Shown: piece after piece, positions 40,048 through 52,231 of the stretch | Layout: each line of letters opens with the position of its first letter | Numbering within the stretch: position 1 is the stretch's first letter | Assembly (NCBI RefSeq): GCF_000425105.1 | Contig: NZ_AULD01000006.1 | Location: forward strand, 496,001 to 560,000 | DNA: 64,000 nucleotides | Source of the DNA: Agrococcus lahaulensis DSM 17612 | GTDB lineage: Bacteria; Actinomycetota; Actinomycetes; Actinomycetales; Microbacteriaceae | Direction of reading: 5' to 3' | The notes under the pieces: model-generated | Told to the model about the DNA's origin: nothing | What the model saw: the letters and a program-made list of their open reading frames with translations, nothing else | The model's database searches: none | Program-made: the position numbers and the translations under genes

Positions 40048-40062
40048 CTGGCCCGTGGCCAG
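40048..40062 (-). promoter_or_regulatory. Dyad upstream of the symporter
   Basis: CTGGCC, CGT, GGCCAG is a perfect 15-bp dyad in the 266-bp gap before the symporter. On the minus strand it reads CTGGCCACGGGCCAG, which resembles GntR/FadR-type sites (TGGxxxxxxxCCA). No regulator gene is adjacent. Nothing else clear was seen in 39866-40131. Confidence 0.3.
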
Positions 40063-40131
40063 TGCTTCCACCATGTCAGCAAAGCCCGCGCATGGCCAAT
40101 CGAGGGCGAGGAGCGCGCGCGGTCGCGGAGG

Positions 40132-41265
40132 TCAGCGGCGCTCGAGCTCGACGAGCACCTCGGCGTGCCCCGTGTGCGGGAACATGTCGAACACGCGGCC
40201 CCGCACGGGCCGGAAGCCGGGCATCGCCGCGAGATCGCGCGCGAGCGAGGCGGGGTTGCAGCTCGAGTAGAGCACGCGGTCGACGGCGGATGCGTCGAGT
40301 CGGGCGGCGAGGTCGCCGATGCCCCTGCGTGGCGGGTTCACGACGACCAGCTCGGGCGCGCTCGCGCCCTCGAGGTCGACCGCGGTCGCGTCGCCGACCG
40401 AGAACGACGCATCCGCGTCGAGCTCCGCGGCGCTCTCGTGAGCCGCGTCGATCGCCTCGGCGGTGACCTCGACGCCCTCGACGCGGCGGCCGGGGCGCGC
40501 GGCGTGGAGCGCGAAGCCGCCCACGCCGCAGTAGAGGTCGAGCAGGCTCGCGGGATCCGCTTCGTCGAGCCACGCGGTCGCCTGCCGGTAGAGGCCCGCG
40601 GCGACCGCGGTGTTCGTCTGGAAGAAGCTGCGCGGCCGCAGCCGCAGCCCGATGCCGTTGACGCGCATGACGAGCACGCCGTCTCCCGCGAGCAGCAGCT
40701 CCTCCTCGCCCTCGAGCACCGCCTTGTGCTCTGGCTGCAGGTTGGCCGAGAGCGAGGCGATCGGCAGCGCGTCGAGCACGCCGAGGTGCTTCCGGATGCG
40801 CGGGAGCGACTCCGTCGAGCGCAGCACGAGGCGCACGGCGAGCTCGCCGTCGGGCGACGCGGTGACGATGAGCAGCTTGAGCTCGCCGCGCCGGCTCGGC
40901 ACGTCGTAGGGCGTCAGCCGCGCCTCGCGCACGAGCCGCTCGAGCACGGGCATCGCGGCGACGATCCGCGCCTCGTGCAGCGGGCACGCCTGCAGGTCGA
41001 TGCCGGAGCCGTCGGCCGCGAGGATGCCGATCGTGGGCGCGTCGACGGTGCCGGCGACGGCCATCTTGGCCTTGTTCCGGAACCCGCCGACGGCACTGGC
41101 GTGCGGCGCATCCCACGCCATCGCCGGGAGCGCCGCCTCGATCGCCGCCTGCTTGTCGGCGAGCTGCCGCTCGTAGGGCGTCGGCAGCAGCGTGCACGAG
41201 CGGCAGCGGTCGGAGTCGAAGTAGGCGCAGTCGAGCGCGATCGAGACCGACTCAGCGATCGGCAT
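40132..41265 (-). CDS. rlmC: 23S rRNA (uracil-C5)-methyltransferase RlmC-type
   Basis: This 377-residue enzyme methylates a uracil at C5 in 23S rRNA (U747 in E. coli). It carries an Fe-S cluster motif: Cys at about 13, 21 and 24 (LDCAYFDSDRCRSC) with a fourth in QACPLHEA, the same spacing as in RlmC. There is no N-terminal TRAM domain, which also fits RlmC. The SAM site is LLDLYCGVGGFALHAA, and the catalytic parts are VVNPPRRGI and YSSCNPASLARDL. The start overlaps the end of the upstream hypothetical gene by 14 nt. Confidence 0.9.
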   Translation of the reverse strand: MPIAESVSIALDCAYFDSDRCRSCTLLPTPYERQLADKQAAIEAALPAMAWDAPHASAVGGFRNKAKMAVAGTVDAPTIGILAADGSGIDLQACPLHEARIVAAMPVLERLVREARLTPYDVPSRRGELKLLIVTASPDGELAVRLVLRSTESLPRIRKHLGVLDALPIASLSANLQPEHKAVLEGEEELLLAGDGVLVMRVNGIGLRLRPRSFFQTNTAVAAGLYRQATAWLDEADPASLLDLYCGVGGFALHAARPGRRVEGVEVTAEAIDAAHESAAELDADASFSVGDATAVDLEGASAPELVVVNPPRRGIGDLAARLDASAVDRVLYSSCNPASLARDLAAMPGFRPVRGRVFDMFPHTGHAEVLVELERR

Positions 41266-41749
41266 CGCTCGGCGACGGCCCACCCTCGTCCTCGATGCGT
41301 TCGATGAGGAACGCCGCGACGACCGAGGCGCGCAGCCGCTCCACTTGATTCGCGAGCCGCTCGCGCTCGGCGCTCGACCCGCCCGGGGCGATGAGAGCGT
41401 GCGCGCGCTCGAGTCGCTCGATCTTGCCCTGCCAGCCGATCGCACGCTCCCGCTCGGCGGTGTCGTCGGCGCTATCGAGCAGGTATTCGACCTGCGAACG
41501 CAGGGTCGCGATCGTCTCTCCGATGTCGCGCGCCGCGGGGCTGACGGCCGGCGGCACGTCATGGCTCGCATCGCTCATGTCATCCGCCTCGGACGTGGGG
41601 TGGGGCCGCGGTCGGGGCCGCACCTGCTCGACGATGTCTCGGACGAGCTCGGGGTGCTCACGCACCCACCTGATCAGCTCGGGCCCGTATGCCTTGACCA
41701 GGCCGGGTGCCTCCTTGAGCAGCTTGGCCAGCTGAGGCGGGATGGGCAT
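41252..41749 (-). CDS. Conserved hypothetical protein upstream of rlmC
   Basis: This 165-residue soluble protein is not recognised. The N-terminal helical part (LAKLLKEAPGLVKAYGPELIRWVREHPELVRDIVEQVRP) is joined by a Pro-rich linker to a second helical part (IGETIATLRSQVEYLLDSADDTAERERAIGWQGKIERLERAHAL) likely to form a coiled coil. The start at 41749 is supported by a strong CGGAGGAGCGC site. An internal ATG at 41578 would give only the second half. It lies 35 nt downstream of prs and overlaps rlmC, so the three genes form one transcript with glmU. Confidence 0.7.
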   Translation of the reverse strand: MPIPPQLAKLLKEAPGLVKAYGPELIRWVREHPELVRDIVEQVRPRPRPHPTSEADDMSDASHDVPPAVSPAARDIGETIATLRSQVEYLLDSADDTAERERAIGWQGKIERLERAHALIAPGGSSAERERLANQVERLRASVVAAFLIERIEDEGGPSPSDADR

Positions 41750-41784
41750 GCGCTCCTCCGTGGGATCGTCGCGGCGGTGCGGCG

Positions 41785-42762
41785 TCAGGCGGCGCCGTCG
41801 AAGAGGCTCGTGACCGAGCCGTCCTCGAAGACCTCGGTGATCGCCCGCGCGAGCAGCGGCGCGACCGACAGCACCCGCAGCTTGTCGAATCGCTGGTCGT
41901 CGCGCAGCGGCAGCGTGTCGGTGACGACGACCTCGTCGATGAAGTCGGAGTTCAGGATGCTCGGGGCCGGCTCGGAGAAGATCGCGTGCGTCGCGGCGAC
42001 GACGACGTTCGTCGCCCCGTTGGCCTTGAGGGCCTCCGCCGCCTTCACGATCGTGCGGCCGGTGTCGATCATGTCGTCGACGAGCAGGCACGTGCGGCCC
42101 TCGACCGTGCCGACGATCTCGTGCACGGAGACCTGGTTGGGCACGAGCGGGTCGCGGCGCTTGTGGATGATCGCGAGCGGCGCGCCGAGCTTGTCGCTCC
42201 ACACGTCGGCGACGCGCACGCGGCCCATGTCGGGCGAGACGACCGTGAGGTTGTCGGGCGCGATCGTGTCGCGGAAGTGCTTGAGCAGCACCGGCATCGC
42301 GAACAGGTGGTCGAAGGGGCCGTCGAAGAAGCCCTGGATCTGCGAGGCGTGGATGTCGATCGACATGATGCGATCCGCGCCGGCGGTCTTGAAGAGGTCG
42401 GCGATGAGGCGCGCGGAGATCGGCTCGCGGCCGCGGCCCTTCTTGTCCTGCCGGGAGTAGGGGTAGTACGGCATGACCACGGTGATGCGCTTCGCGCTCG
42501 CGCGCTTGAGCGCATCCACCATGATGAGCTGCTCCATGAGCCACTCGTTCACCGGGCGGCCGTACGACTGCAGGATGAACGCGTCGGAGCCGCGGACCGA
42601 GCCCGTGTAGCGGGCGTAGATCTCGCCGTTCGCGAAGGTGCGGCTGTCGACCTCCATGAGGTCGGTGCCGATCTCCGCAGCCACCGCCCGCGCGAGCTCG
42701 GGGTGCGACCTGCCGGTCGCGAGCACGAGGTGCTTGCGGTTCTTCGCGACGATCGATCCCAC
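41785..42762 (-). CDS. prs: Ribose-phosphate diphosphokinase
   Basis: Prs makes PRPP from ribose 5-phosphate and ATP for nucleotide, His and Trp synthesis. The 325 residues include FANGEIYARYTGSVRGSDAFILQS, MPYYPYSRQDKKGRGREPISARLIADL, SIDIHASQIQGFF and the PRPP-binding loop LLVDDMIDTGRTIVKAAEAL. The GTG start follows CTAGGAGGCACCCGA. It lies 11 nt downstream of glmU, the usual glmU-prs pairing. Confidence 0.97.
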   Translation of the reverse strand: MGSIVAKNRKHLVLATGRSHPELARAVAAEIGTDLMEVDSRTFANGEIYARYTGSVRGSDAFILQSYGRPVNEWLMEQLIMVDALKRASAKRITVVMPYYPYSRQDKKGRGREPISARLIADLFKTAGADRIMSIDIHASQIQGFFDGPFDHLFAMPVLLKHFRDTIAPDNLTVVSPDMGRVRVADVWSDKLGAPLAIIHKRRDPLVPNQVSVHEIVGTVEGRTCLLVDDMIDTGRTIVKAAEALKANGATNVVVAATHAIFSEPAPSILNSDFIDEVVVTDTLPLRDDQRFDKLRVLSVAPLLARAITEVFEDGSVTSLFDGAA

Positions 42763-42773
42763 TCGGGTGCCTC

Positions 42774-44216
42774 CTAGGCGTTCGGTGATTGCGTGCCCGC
42801 CGCTGCTGCCGCGTCGGCTGCCTTCGAGCCCGGCCGGTTCGCCTCGACCCAGCCCGACATGGTGCGCTGCGGTGCGACCGAGATCGCCAGCGCACCCGGC
42901 TCGACGTCCTTCCGGACGATCGTGCCTGCTCCAGTGTAGGCGCCGTCGCCGATCGTGACGGGGGCCACGAAGACGTTGTCGCTCCCGGTGCGCACGTGCG
43001 AGCCGATCGTCGTGCGGTGCTTCTCGACCCCGTCGTAGTTCGCGGTGATCGTGCCGGCGCCGACGTTGGAGCCCTCGCCGATCGTCGCGTCGCCGATGTA
43101 CGACAGGTGCGGCACCTTGCTGCCGGCGCCGAGCTGCGTGTTCTTCGTCTCGACGAAGGTGCCGATCTTGCCGTCCTCGCCGACGACCGAGTTCGGGCGG
43201 AGGTAGGCCCAGGGGCCGATGGATGCGCGTGCACCGATGACCGAGAGGGTCGCGTCGGTGCGCTTCACGACCGCGTCCTCCCCCACCTCGGTGTCGACGA
43301 GCGTGGAGTCGGGGCCGATCGTGGCGCCGGCCGCGATCGCGGTCGCGCCGTGGAGCTGCGTGCCGGGGAGGATCGTGACGTCCTCGGCGAGCGTGACGTC
43401 GACGTCGATCCAGGTCGAGGCGGGGTCGACGATCGTGACGCCCTCGCGCTGCCAGCGCCGGATGATGCGGTCGTTGAGCACGTGCGCCGCCGCGGCGAGC
43501 TGCACGCGGTCGTTGATGCCCCAGATGGCCCACTCGTCGGGCGCGGGCACCGCCTGGATGCGGCCGCCGGACGCCTGGATGCGCACCGCCGCGTCGGTGA
43601 GGTACATCTCGCCCTGCGCGTTGGCGCGGTCGATCGTGCGGAGCGCCTGCCGGAGGGCGGATGCGTCGAAGACGTAGATGCCGCCGTTGACCTCGTCGAT
43701 GGCGCGCTCCGCCTCGCTCGCGTCCTTCTGCTCGACGATGCGCAGGAACGCGCCCGCCTCGTCGCGGACGATGCGCCCGAGGCCGCTCGGGTCGCTCAAG
43801 TGGGCGGAGAGCAGCGTCAGCTGGTTGCCCTCCCGCTCGTGCCGCTCGATGAGCGCGCGGAGCGTGTCGGCGTCGATGAGCGGCACGTCGCCCGAGAGCA
43901 CGACGACGTGGCCGTCGAAGTCGGCGAGCGCCTCGAGGCCCTGCTCGACGGCGCGGCCGGTGCCGGGGATGTCGTCCTGGTCGGCGATCACGACGTGCGG
44001 CGCGAACTCGAGCACCGCCTCGGCCATCCGATCGCGCTCGTGGCGGACGACCGTGACGATGCGGTCGGGGTGCAGCTCGCCCGCCGTGCGCAGCACGTGC
44101 GCGATGAGCGGCTTGCCCGCGAGCGGGTGGAGCGGCTTCGGCGTGCGGCTCTTCATGCGCGTGCCGGCGCCTGCGGCGAGCACGATGACGGCGATCGAGG
44201 GCACAGCTTCTCCCAT
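42774..44216 (-). CDS. glmU: Bifunctional GlmU
   Basis: GlmU acetylates glucosamine 1-phosphate and uridylates it to UDP-GlcNAc for peptidoglycan. The 480 residues contain the pyrophosphorylase domain (about 1-240: VIVLAAGAGTRMKSRTPKPLHPLAGKP, SGDVPLIDADTLRALIE) and a left-handed beta-helix acetyltransferase domain with hexapeptide repeats (GPWAYLRPNSVVGEDGKIGTFVETKN, NVGAGTITANYDGVEKHRTTIG). The ATG at 44216 has no ribosome binding site. A GTG at 44204 follows GGGAG at good spacing and may be the true start. A TAGCCT element about 25 nt upstream faces the divergent tRNA-Gln. Confidence 0.96.
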   Translation of the reverse strand: MGEAVPSIAVIVLAAGAGTRMKSRTPKPLHPLAGKPLIAHVLRTAGELHPDRIVTVVRHERDRMAEAVLEFAPHVVIADQDDIPGTGRAVEQGLEALADFDGHVVVLSGDVPLIDADTLRALIERHEREGNQLTLLSAHLSDPSGLGRIVRDEAGAFLRIVEQKDASEAERAIDEVNGGIYVFDASALRQALRTIDRANAQGEMYLTDAAVRIQASGGRIQAVPAPDEWAIWGINDRVQLAAAAHVLNDRIIRRWQREGVTIVDPASTWIDVDVTLAEDVTILPGTQLHGATAIAAGATIGPDSTLVDTEVGEDAVVKRTDATLSVIGARASIGPWAYLRPNSVVGEDGKIGTFVETKNTQLGAGSKVPHLSYIGDATIGEGSNVGAGTITANYDGVEKHRTTIGSHVRTGSDNVFVAPVTIGDGAYTGAGTIVRKDVEPGALAISVAPQRTMSGWVEANRPGSKAADAAAAAGTQSPNA

Positions 44217-44272
44217 CGTTGGCGGTGGTCGTCCGCTCAGGCTATCGGCCGCCAGTACCCTGGATCCTGCCT

Positions 44273-44343
44273 TCCGCCATGGTGTAACGGCAGCACAGCG
44301 GCCTTTGGAGCCGTTTGTCCAGGTTCGAATCCTGGTGGCGGAG
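44273..44343 (+). tRNA. tRNA-Gln (UUG)
   Basis: The acceptor arms TCCGCCA and TGGCGGA pair over 7 bp, with discriminator G and no encoded CCA. The D arm holds GGTGTAACGGCA, the anticodon stem GCGGC/GCCGT encloses loop CTTTGGA with anticodon TTG, and the T arm is CCAGG-TTCGAAT-CCTGG. The length is 71 nt. It reads CAA, and CAG by wobble. Confidence 0.95.
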
Positions 44344-44367
44344 CGAACGACCCGGTGGGTCGTTCGC
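44343..44367 (+). terminator. Terminator after tRNA-Gln
   Basis: GCGAACGACCC and GGGTCGTTCGC form a perfect 11-bp stem with a GGT loop. It starts at the last base of the tRNA. No T tract follows. Confidence 0.7.
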
Positions 44368-44420
44368 GACGCCACCAGTCGCGAGCGTCAGCGAGCGAGG
44401 GCGGAGCGCACCGCGATCCA

Positions 44421-44429
44421 TGGCACCGT
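44421..44429 (+). promoter_or_regulatory. TGGCACCGT element, leaderless start
   Basis: TGGCACCGT is 6 nt before the GTG at 44436. It differs by one base from TGGCACGAT-type elements aligned at the TGGCAC core and holds the same position. Confidence 0.4.
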
Positions 44430-44435
44430 TGTCCA

Positions 44436-45038
44436 GTGACCCACGCCCCTCGCCTGCGCGCCGAGGCGCGCGTCGGCCGCCGCTACGCATCCGTCGGGGG
44501 ACGCGCGCTCACCTTCCTCGGCATCGCGGTGTGCACGCTCCTCGCGCTCTACGGCATCGGCTGGACGCTGCTCGGCCTCGTCGCGATCGCCGCCTTCGTC
44601 CTCGTCGAGCTCCACGTGGCGCGCTCGGCGTGGGCGCTCGATGCGCTCGGCCCCGACGCGGCGTTCCGCTTCGGCACTCGGGCGTCGCGCGCTGTCCCGA
44701 TCGCCGACATCGCCGGCGTCGCCGTGCAGCACGCGGGCGGCGTCTCGTCGCGCGGCGTCCCCATCACTCGCGCGCACGAGCGCTGGTGGCTCGTCGACCG
44801 CGACAACCGCGTGCTCGCGAGCGCGAGCACCGAGGGGCTCGCCTCCGCCGACGTCGACGCCTTCCGTGCGGCGCTCGGCGTGCCCTTCGCTCCGCTCTCG
44901 ATCCTCCGGCGCAGCGGTGAGCTCCCTGCGGGGCTGCCGCTCCACGCTCGGCGTCCTGGCGCGACGCTCGTGCTCGCCGTGCTCATCGCGATCGCGGTGA
45001 TGGTCGCGGTGCTCGCCGCGCCGCCGTACCCCTGGTGA
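44436..45038 (+). CDS. Membrane protein with PH-like middle domain
   Basis: This 200-residue protein is not assigned to a known family with certainty. It has two close hydrophobic segments at about 24-58 (LTFLGIAVCTLLALYGIGWTLLGLVAIAAFVLVEL), a beta-rich middle part (AVPIADIAGVAVQHAGG, ERWWLVDRDNRVLASASTEGL), and one C-terminal helix (ATLVLAVLIAIAVMVAVLA). The arrangement suggests a small bacterial PH-like domain between membrane helices. It lies just upstream of a marR gene, 21 nt from it. The start is probably leaderless. Confidence 0.7.
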   Translation: MTHAPRLRAEARVGRRYASVGGRALTFLGIAVCTLLALYGIGWTLLGLVAIAAFVLVELHVARSAWALDALGPDAAFRFGTRASRAVPIADIAGVAVQHAGGVSSRGVPITRAHERWWLVDRDNRVLASASTEGLASADVDAFRAALGVPFAPLSILRRSGELPAGLPLHARRPGATLVLAVLIAIAVMVAVLAAPPYPW

Positions 45039-45059
45039 GCGGCGTGCGAGACTGACGCC

Positions 45060-45551
45060 ATGACCGAGCTCCGCGGCGATGACGTCGATCGCATCATCGA
45101 GCAGTGGATGCGCGTGCGGCCCGACGCGGACGTCACCCCGCTCGACGTGCTGAGCCGCATGACGCGCATCTCCCGCCAGCTCGCGCGCATCCGCGCAGAG
45201 GCGTTCCAGCTCGCGGGCCTCGAGCCCTGGGAGTGGGACGTGCTCGCGGCGCTCCGCCGCGCCGACGGCCCGCTGAGCCCGAAGGACCTCATCGCGCAGA
45301 CGATGGTGACGAGCGGCACGATGACGAACCGCATCGACAACCTGGTCGCATCCGGTCTCGTCGAGCGCGTCGAGAGCGCGAGCGACCGGCGCGTGCGGCT
45401 CGTGACGCTCACCGACGAGGGCATCGACCGGGTCGACGTCGCCCTCGACGCCCTGCTCGACGCCGAGCGCCGGCTGCTGCGCGGGATCCCCGCCGACGAC
45501 CAGGCGCGGCTCGCCGAGCTGCTGCGGGTGCTCAGCGACGCGATGGTCTAG
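45060..45551 (+). CDS. MarR family regulator
   Basis: This 163-residue winged-helix protein has the MarR core: LEPWEWDVLAALRRADGPLSPKDLIAQTMVTSGTMTNRIDNLVASGLVERVESASDRRVRLVTLTDEG. The recognition helix is MVTSGTMTNRIDNL, and the wing is SDRRVRLVTLT. Its target and ligand are unknown. GAGACT preceded by TGC lies exactly 6 nt before the ATG, suggesting a leaderless mRNA. The last 4 nt overlap the end of the converging kinase-like gene. Confidence 0.9.
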   Translation: MTELRGDDVDRIIEQWMRVRPDADVTPLDVLSRMTRISRQLARIRAEAFQLAGLEPWEWDVLAALRRADGPLSPKDLIAQTMVTSGTMTNRIDNLVASGLVERVESASDRRVRLVTLTDEGIDRVDVALDALLDAERRLLRGIPADDQARLAELLRVLSDAMV

Positions 45552-46096
45552 GGCTGCCTGGGCGTGAGCGCGTCGATGATGCGGCGCGCGACGCGGCCGA
45601 CGGGCTCGGAGGCGTCGACGCGCAGACGGTCCTCGGTCCACGACTCGAAGGCGGCCCGACGCGACTCGACCTCCGACCACCTCGGCTCCGGGAATCCATC
45701 GAGGTCGCGCACGCGACCCTCGAGCCGCCGGCGATGCTCCGAGCGGTCCGCGAGCCGCACCTCCACGAAGGCGAGTGTCGCGCCCGTCCGCGTCGCGAGG
45801 TCCTGCCATTGCTGCCGTGCCGCCGGATGGTCGTTGACCGCGTCGACGACGACCGGACCGCCGAGGCGCAGCTGTCCCTCGGCGACCGCTTCAGCGACCA
45901 CGTAGGCGGCGAGACCCGTGGGCGCGTCGTGCGAGATGCCCGCTCGCCACATCGCCGCCTCGAGCGGATCGACCGAGACGAGCGTGCAGCCCAGCAGCCC
46001 GGCCGTCGCGTGCGCGACCGCGCTCTTGCCGACGCCCGGGAGCCCCGCGAGCACGACCAGGTCGGGCCGAGCGAGGCGCATCGCGCGGCGTGCCAC
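45548..46096 (-). CDS. P-loop kinase-like ATPase
   Basis: This 182-residue protein has Walker A LAGLPGVGKSAVAHATAG and a mononucleotide-kinase-like layout: VSVDPLEAAMWRAGI, then GGPVVVDAVNDHPAARQQWQDLA and LADRSEHRRRLEGRV. It resembles the AAA_33 small-molecule kinases, but the substrate is unknown. The GTG at 46096 and an ATG at 46081 are alternative starts. It lies 4 nt downstream of ahcY, so it is probably co-transcribed. Confidence 0.8.
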   Translation of the reverse strand: MARRAMRLARPDLVVLAGLPGVGKSAVAHATAGLLGCTLVSVDPLEAAMWRAGISHDAPTGLAAYVVAEAVAEGQLRLGGPVVVDAVNDHPAARQQWQDLATRTGATLAFVEVRLADRSEHRRRLEGRVRDLDGFPEPRWSEVESRRAAFESWTEDRLRVDASEPVGRVARRIIDALTPRQP

Positions 46097-46100
46097 CGCG

Positions 46101-47537
46101 TCAGTAGCGGTAGTGCTCGGGCTTGAACGGCCCCTCGACCGGGACGCCGATGTAGGCGGCCTGCTCCGGGCGGAGCGTCGTGAGCTTCGCGCCGAGCGCC
46201 TCGAGGTGCAGCCTCGCGACCTCCTCGTCGAGCACCTTCGGCAACCGGTGCACGCCGAGCTCGTACGACTTCGTCGCGAGCTCGATCTGCGCGAGCACCT
46301 GGTTCGAGAAGGAGTTCGACATCACGAACGACGGGTGGCCGGTCGCGTTGCCGAGGTTCATGAGGCGCCCCTCGGAGAGCACCAGGATCGAGCGGCCCGA
46401 CGGCATGCGCCACTCGTGCACCTGCGGCTTGATCTCGATGCGCTCGGCGCCCGAGCGCTCGAGCGCCGCGATGTCGATCTCGTTGTCGAAGTGGCCGACG
46501 TTCGCGACGATCGCGAGGTGCTTCATGCCCTGCAGGTGCTCGAGCGTGATGACGTGCTCGTTGCCGGTCGTCGTGATCCAGATGTCGGCCTCGGAGAGCG
46601 CGTCCTCGACGCGCGCGACGCGGAAGCCGTCCATCGCCGCCTGCAGCGCGCAGATCGGGTCGACCTCGCTCACGATGACGCGCGCACCCTGGCCCCGGAG
46701 CGCCTCCGCGGCGCCCTTGCCGACGTCGCCGTAGCCCACCACGAACGCGGTCTTGCCGCCGATGAGCACGTCGGTCGCGCGATTGAGGCCGTCGGGCAGC
46801 GAGTGCCGGATGCCGTAGCGGTTGTCGAACTTCGACTTCGTCACCGAGTCGTTGACGTTGATCGCCGGGAAGAGGAGCCGGCCCTCGGCGAAGAGCTGCT
46901 CGAGGCGGTGCACGCCCGTCGTGGTCTCCTCCGTGACGCCCTGCAGCTGCTCGGCGATGCGCGTCCAGCGCTGCGGGTCCTCCGCGAGCGTGCGGCCGAT
47001 GAGCGCGTCGAAGACGCGCAGCTCGTCCGAGGCGCCCTCGGGCGTGACGGGCGCAGCCCCGGCGAGCTCGGCATCCCGACCCCGATGCACGAGCATCGTG
47101 GCGTCGCCGCCGTCGTCGAGGATGAGCGTCGGCCCCTCCTCGAAGTCGAAGATGCGGTTGGCGCAGTCCCAGTACTCCTCGAGCGTCTCGCCCTTCCAGG
47201 CGAACACCGGCACGCCCGCGGGCGCCTCGGCGGTGCCGGAGCCGACGACGACGGCCGCCGCGGCCTCGTCCTGCGTCGAGAAGATGTTGCAGCTCGCCCA
47301 GCGCACGTCGGCGCCGAGCGCGACGAGCGTCTCGATGAGCACCGCCGTCTGCACCGTCATGTGGAGGCTGCCGGCGATGCGCTGGCCGGCGAGCGGCTGG
47401 GCGTCGGCGTAGCGGCGGCGCAGCTCCATGAGTCCGGGCATCTCGTGCTCGGCGAGGCGGATCTGGTGGCGGCCGGCCTCGGCGAGGCCGAGGTCGCGCA
47501 CCTGGTGCTCGAGGGTGCGGGAGGCGGTGTCGGTCAT
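46101..47537 (-). CDS. ahcY: Adenosylhomocysteinase
   Basis: This enzyme hydrolyses S-adenosylhomocysteine to adenosine and homocysteine with tightly bound NAD. The 478 residues include [79 protein letters not shown], the NAD motif [20 protein letters not shown], and the C-terminal [10 protein letters not shown] chose the ATG at 47537 (MTDTASRT). TGGGACGAT lies 7 nt upstream, so the mRNA may be leaderless; an ATG at 47546 is in frame. Confidence 0.96.
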   Translation of the reverse strand: MTDTASRTLEHQVRDLGLAEAGRHQIRLAEHEMPGLMELRRRYADAQPLAGQRIAGSLHMTVQTAVLIETLVALGADVRWASCNIFSTQDEAAAAVVVGSGTAEAPAGVPVFAWKGETLEEYWDCANRIFDFEEGPTLILDDGGDATMLVHRGRDAELAGAAPVTPEGASDELRVFDALIGRTLAEDPQRWTRIAEQLQGVTEETTTGVHRLEQLFAEGRLLFPAINVNDSVTKSKFDNRYGIRHSLPDGLNRATDVLIGGKTAFVVGYGDVGKGAAEALRGQGARVIVSEVDPICALQAAMDGFRVARVEDALSEADIWITTTGNEHVITLEHLQGMKHLAIVANVGHFDNEIDIAALERSGAERIEIKPQVHEWRMPSGRSILVLSEGRLMNLGNATGHPSFVMSNSFSNQVLAQIELATKSYELGVHRLPKVLDEEVARLHLEALGAKLTTLRPEQAAYIGVPVEGPFKPEHYRY

Positions 47538-47559
47538 GCCCACCATCGTCCCACGGGCG

Positions 47560-48981
47560 TCACTCGAGCGTCGCCACGTACTCCTCGAGCATCTCGAGCT
47601 GATCGCGCGGCTCGAAGCCGGTCGACTCGAGCCTCGCGAGGCTCAGCGTGCTCTGCAGCGGCCGGGGCGCGATGCCCTCCTTGCCGGCGTAGTACTCCTC
47701 GGTCGAGACCGGGGTGACCCTGGATGCGTCATGGCCCGTGCGCTCGAACACGCGCGCAGCGATGTCGGCCCACGACGCGGGCTCCCCGCCGTTCGAGACG
47801 TTGTAGGTGCCGAACGGCGCGTGGCTCGAGAGCAGGTGGTCGATCGCACGGGCGAGCTCGGCGGCGAACGTGAGCCGCCCCACTTGGTCGCCGACGACCG
47901 AGGGGTCGATGCCGCGCTCGGCGAGCGAGGCCATCGTGGCGATGAAGTTCTTGCCCTCGCCGACGACCCACGACGTACGGAGGATGTAGTGGCGCGGGGC
48001 GACCGACACCGCGAGGTCGCCCGCGGCCTTCGACTGGCCGTAGACGCCGAGCGGCGCGAGCCGCTCCCCCTCGTCGTGCTCGGGCGCGGTGCCGTCGAAG
48101 ACGTAGTCGCTCGAGACGTGCACGAGCGTGAGGCGGTGCTCGGCCGCGAGCGCGGCGAGGCGGGCGGGACCGCTCGCGTTCGCCGCCCACGCGTCGCGAC
48201 GGCCCTCGACGGTCTCGGCGGCGTCGACGGCGGTGTGCGCGGCGGCGTTCACGACGGTGTCGTACCGCGACCAGCGGACGGCGTCGAGCGTCCGCGGGTC
48301 GGCGAGATCGACGGTGTCGCGGCCGACGTAGTCGACGTCCGTGCGGTCCGCCCACTGCTGCCGCAGCGCCCGGCCGAGCTGGCCGTTCGCGCCGAGCACG
48401 AGGGTGCGCAGCGGCTGCATCGGCGCGACGTCGGCGAGCATCGGGTGCGCGCGGTCCTTGTCGCTCAGCTCCGCCCGCTCGAGCGGGATGGGCCACTCGA
48501 TCGCCGCGGTGGGGTCGGCGAGGTTGAGGAACGTGTACTCGTCCTGCGCGTCGGCCGACCAGTGCTCGTTGACGAGGTAGGTGTAGGCGGTGTCCTCCTC
48601 GAGCGCCTGGAAGGAGTTCCCGACGCCGCGCGGCACGAACACCGCGATCGACGGGTCGATCTCGATCGTGAAGGTCGCGCCGAACGACGGCCCCTCGCGC
48701 AGGTCGACCCACGCGCCGAACACCCGACCGGTCGCGACCGAGATGTACTTGTCCCAGGGCTCGGCGTGGATCCCGCGCGTGGTGCCGACGGATGCGTTGA
48801 ACGAGATGTTGTTCTGCACCGGCGAGAAGTCGGGCAGGCCCAGGGCGAGCATCTTCTCGCGCTGCCAGTTCTCCTTGAACCAGCCGCGGTTGTCGCCGTG
48901 CACCGGCAGGTCGACGACGAGGAACCCCGGGATCGGGGTCTCGCGCACGCGCAGCTGCTTCCCGGTCGCCACGTCCGCCAT
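47560..48981 (-). CDS. dTDP-rhamnose synthesis fusion (RmlC-RmlD)
   Basis: This 473-residue protein joins two enzymes of dTDP-L-rhamnose synthesis. Residues 1-185 form an RmlC-type cupin epimerase: [79 protein letters not shown]. Residues 190-473 form an RmlD-type reductase with [26 protein letters not shown] and [12 protein letters not shown] (YxxxK). The epimerase His of the GIHAEP motif is present. Fusions of this kind are seen in Microbacteriaceae. It starts 2 nt after the rmlB stop. Confidence 0.93.
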   Translation of the reverse strand: MADVATGKQLRVRETPIPGFLVVDLPVHGDNRGWFKENWQREKMLALGLPDFSPVQNNISFNASVGTTRGIHAEPWDKYISVATGRVFGAWVDLREGPSFGATFTIEIDPSIAVFVPRGVGNSFQALEEDTAYTYLVNEHWSADAQDEYTFLNLADPTAAIEWPIPLERAELSDKDRAHPMLADVAPMQPLRTLVLGANGQLGRALRQQWADRTDVDYVGRDTVDLADPRTLDAVRWSRYDTVVNAAAHTAVDAAETVEGRRDAWAANASGPARLAALAAEHRLTLVHVSSDYVFDGTAPEHDEGERLAPLGVYGQSKAAGDLAVSVAPRHYILRTSWVVGEGKNFIATMASLAERGIDPSVVGDQVGRLTFAAELARAIDHLLSSHAPFGTYNVSNGGEPASWADIAARVFERTGHDASRVTPVSTEEYYAGKEGIAPRPLQSTLSLARLESTGFEPRDQLEMLEEYVATLE

Positions 48982-48983
48982 CG

Positions 48984-52130
<3,147 letters not shown>

Positions 52131-52134
<4 letters not shown>

Positions 52135-52183
52135 GCCCGCAGCGCGCAATGCGGCGCAGCCGCGTTGCGCGCGGAGGGCTCAA
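52131..52183. terminator. Large bidirectional terminator hairpin
   Basis: TTGAGCCC (52131-52138) pairs with GGGCTCAA (52176-52183). Inner pairs are GCGCGCAA/TTGCGCGC and GCGGC/GCCGC around a GCA loop. It contains the stop codon of the plus-strand gene and faces the stop of the DUF5719 gene. Confidence 0.8.
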
Positions 52184-52220
52184 GGTCGAGTAGCCGGCCA
52201 ACGGCCGGCGTACCGAGACC
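52184..52220 (-). repeat. 37-nt palindromic intergenic element, copy 2
   Basis: Read on the minus strand it is GGTCTCGGTAC, stem GCCGGCC, loop GTT, stem GGCCGGC, then TACTCGACC. It aligns without gaps with 6439-6475. The stem sequence differs on both arms and still pairs perfectly. Confidence 0.8.
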
Positions 52221-52231
52221 CCCCACCAGCC

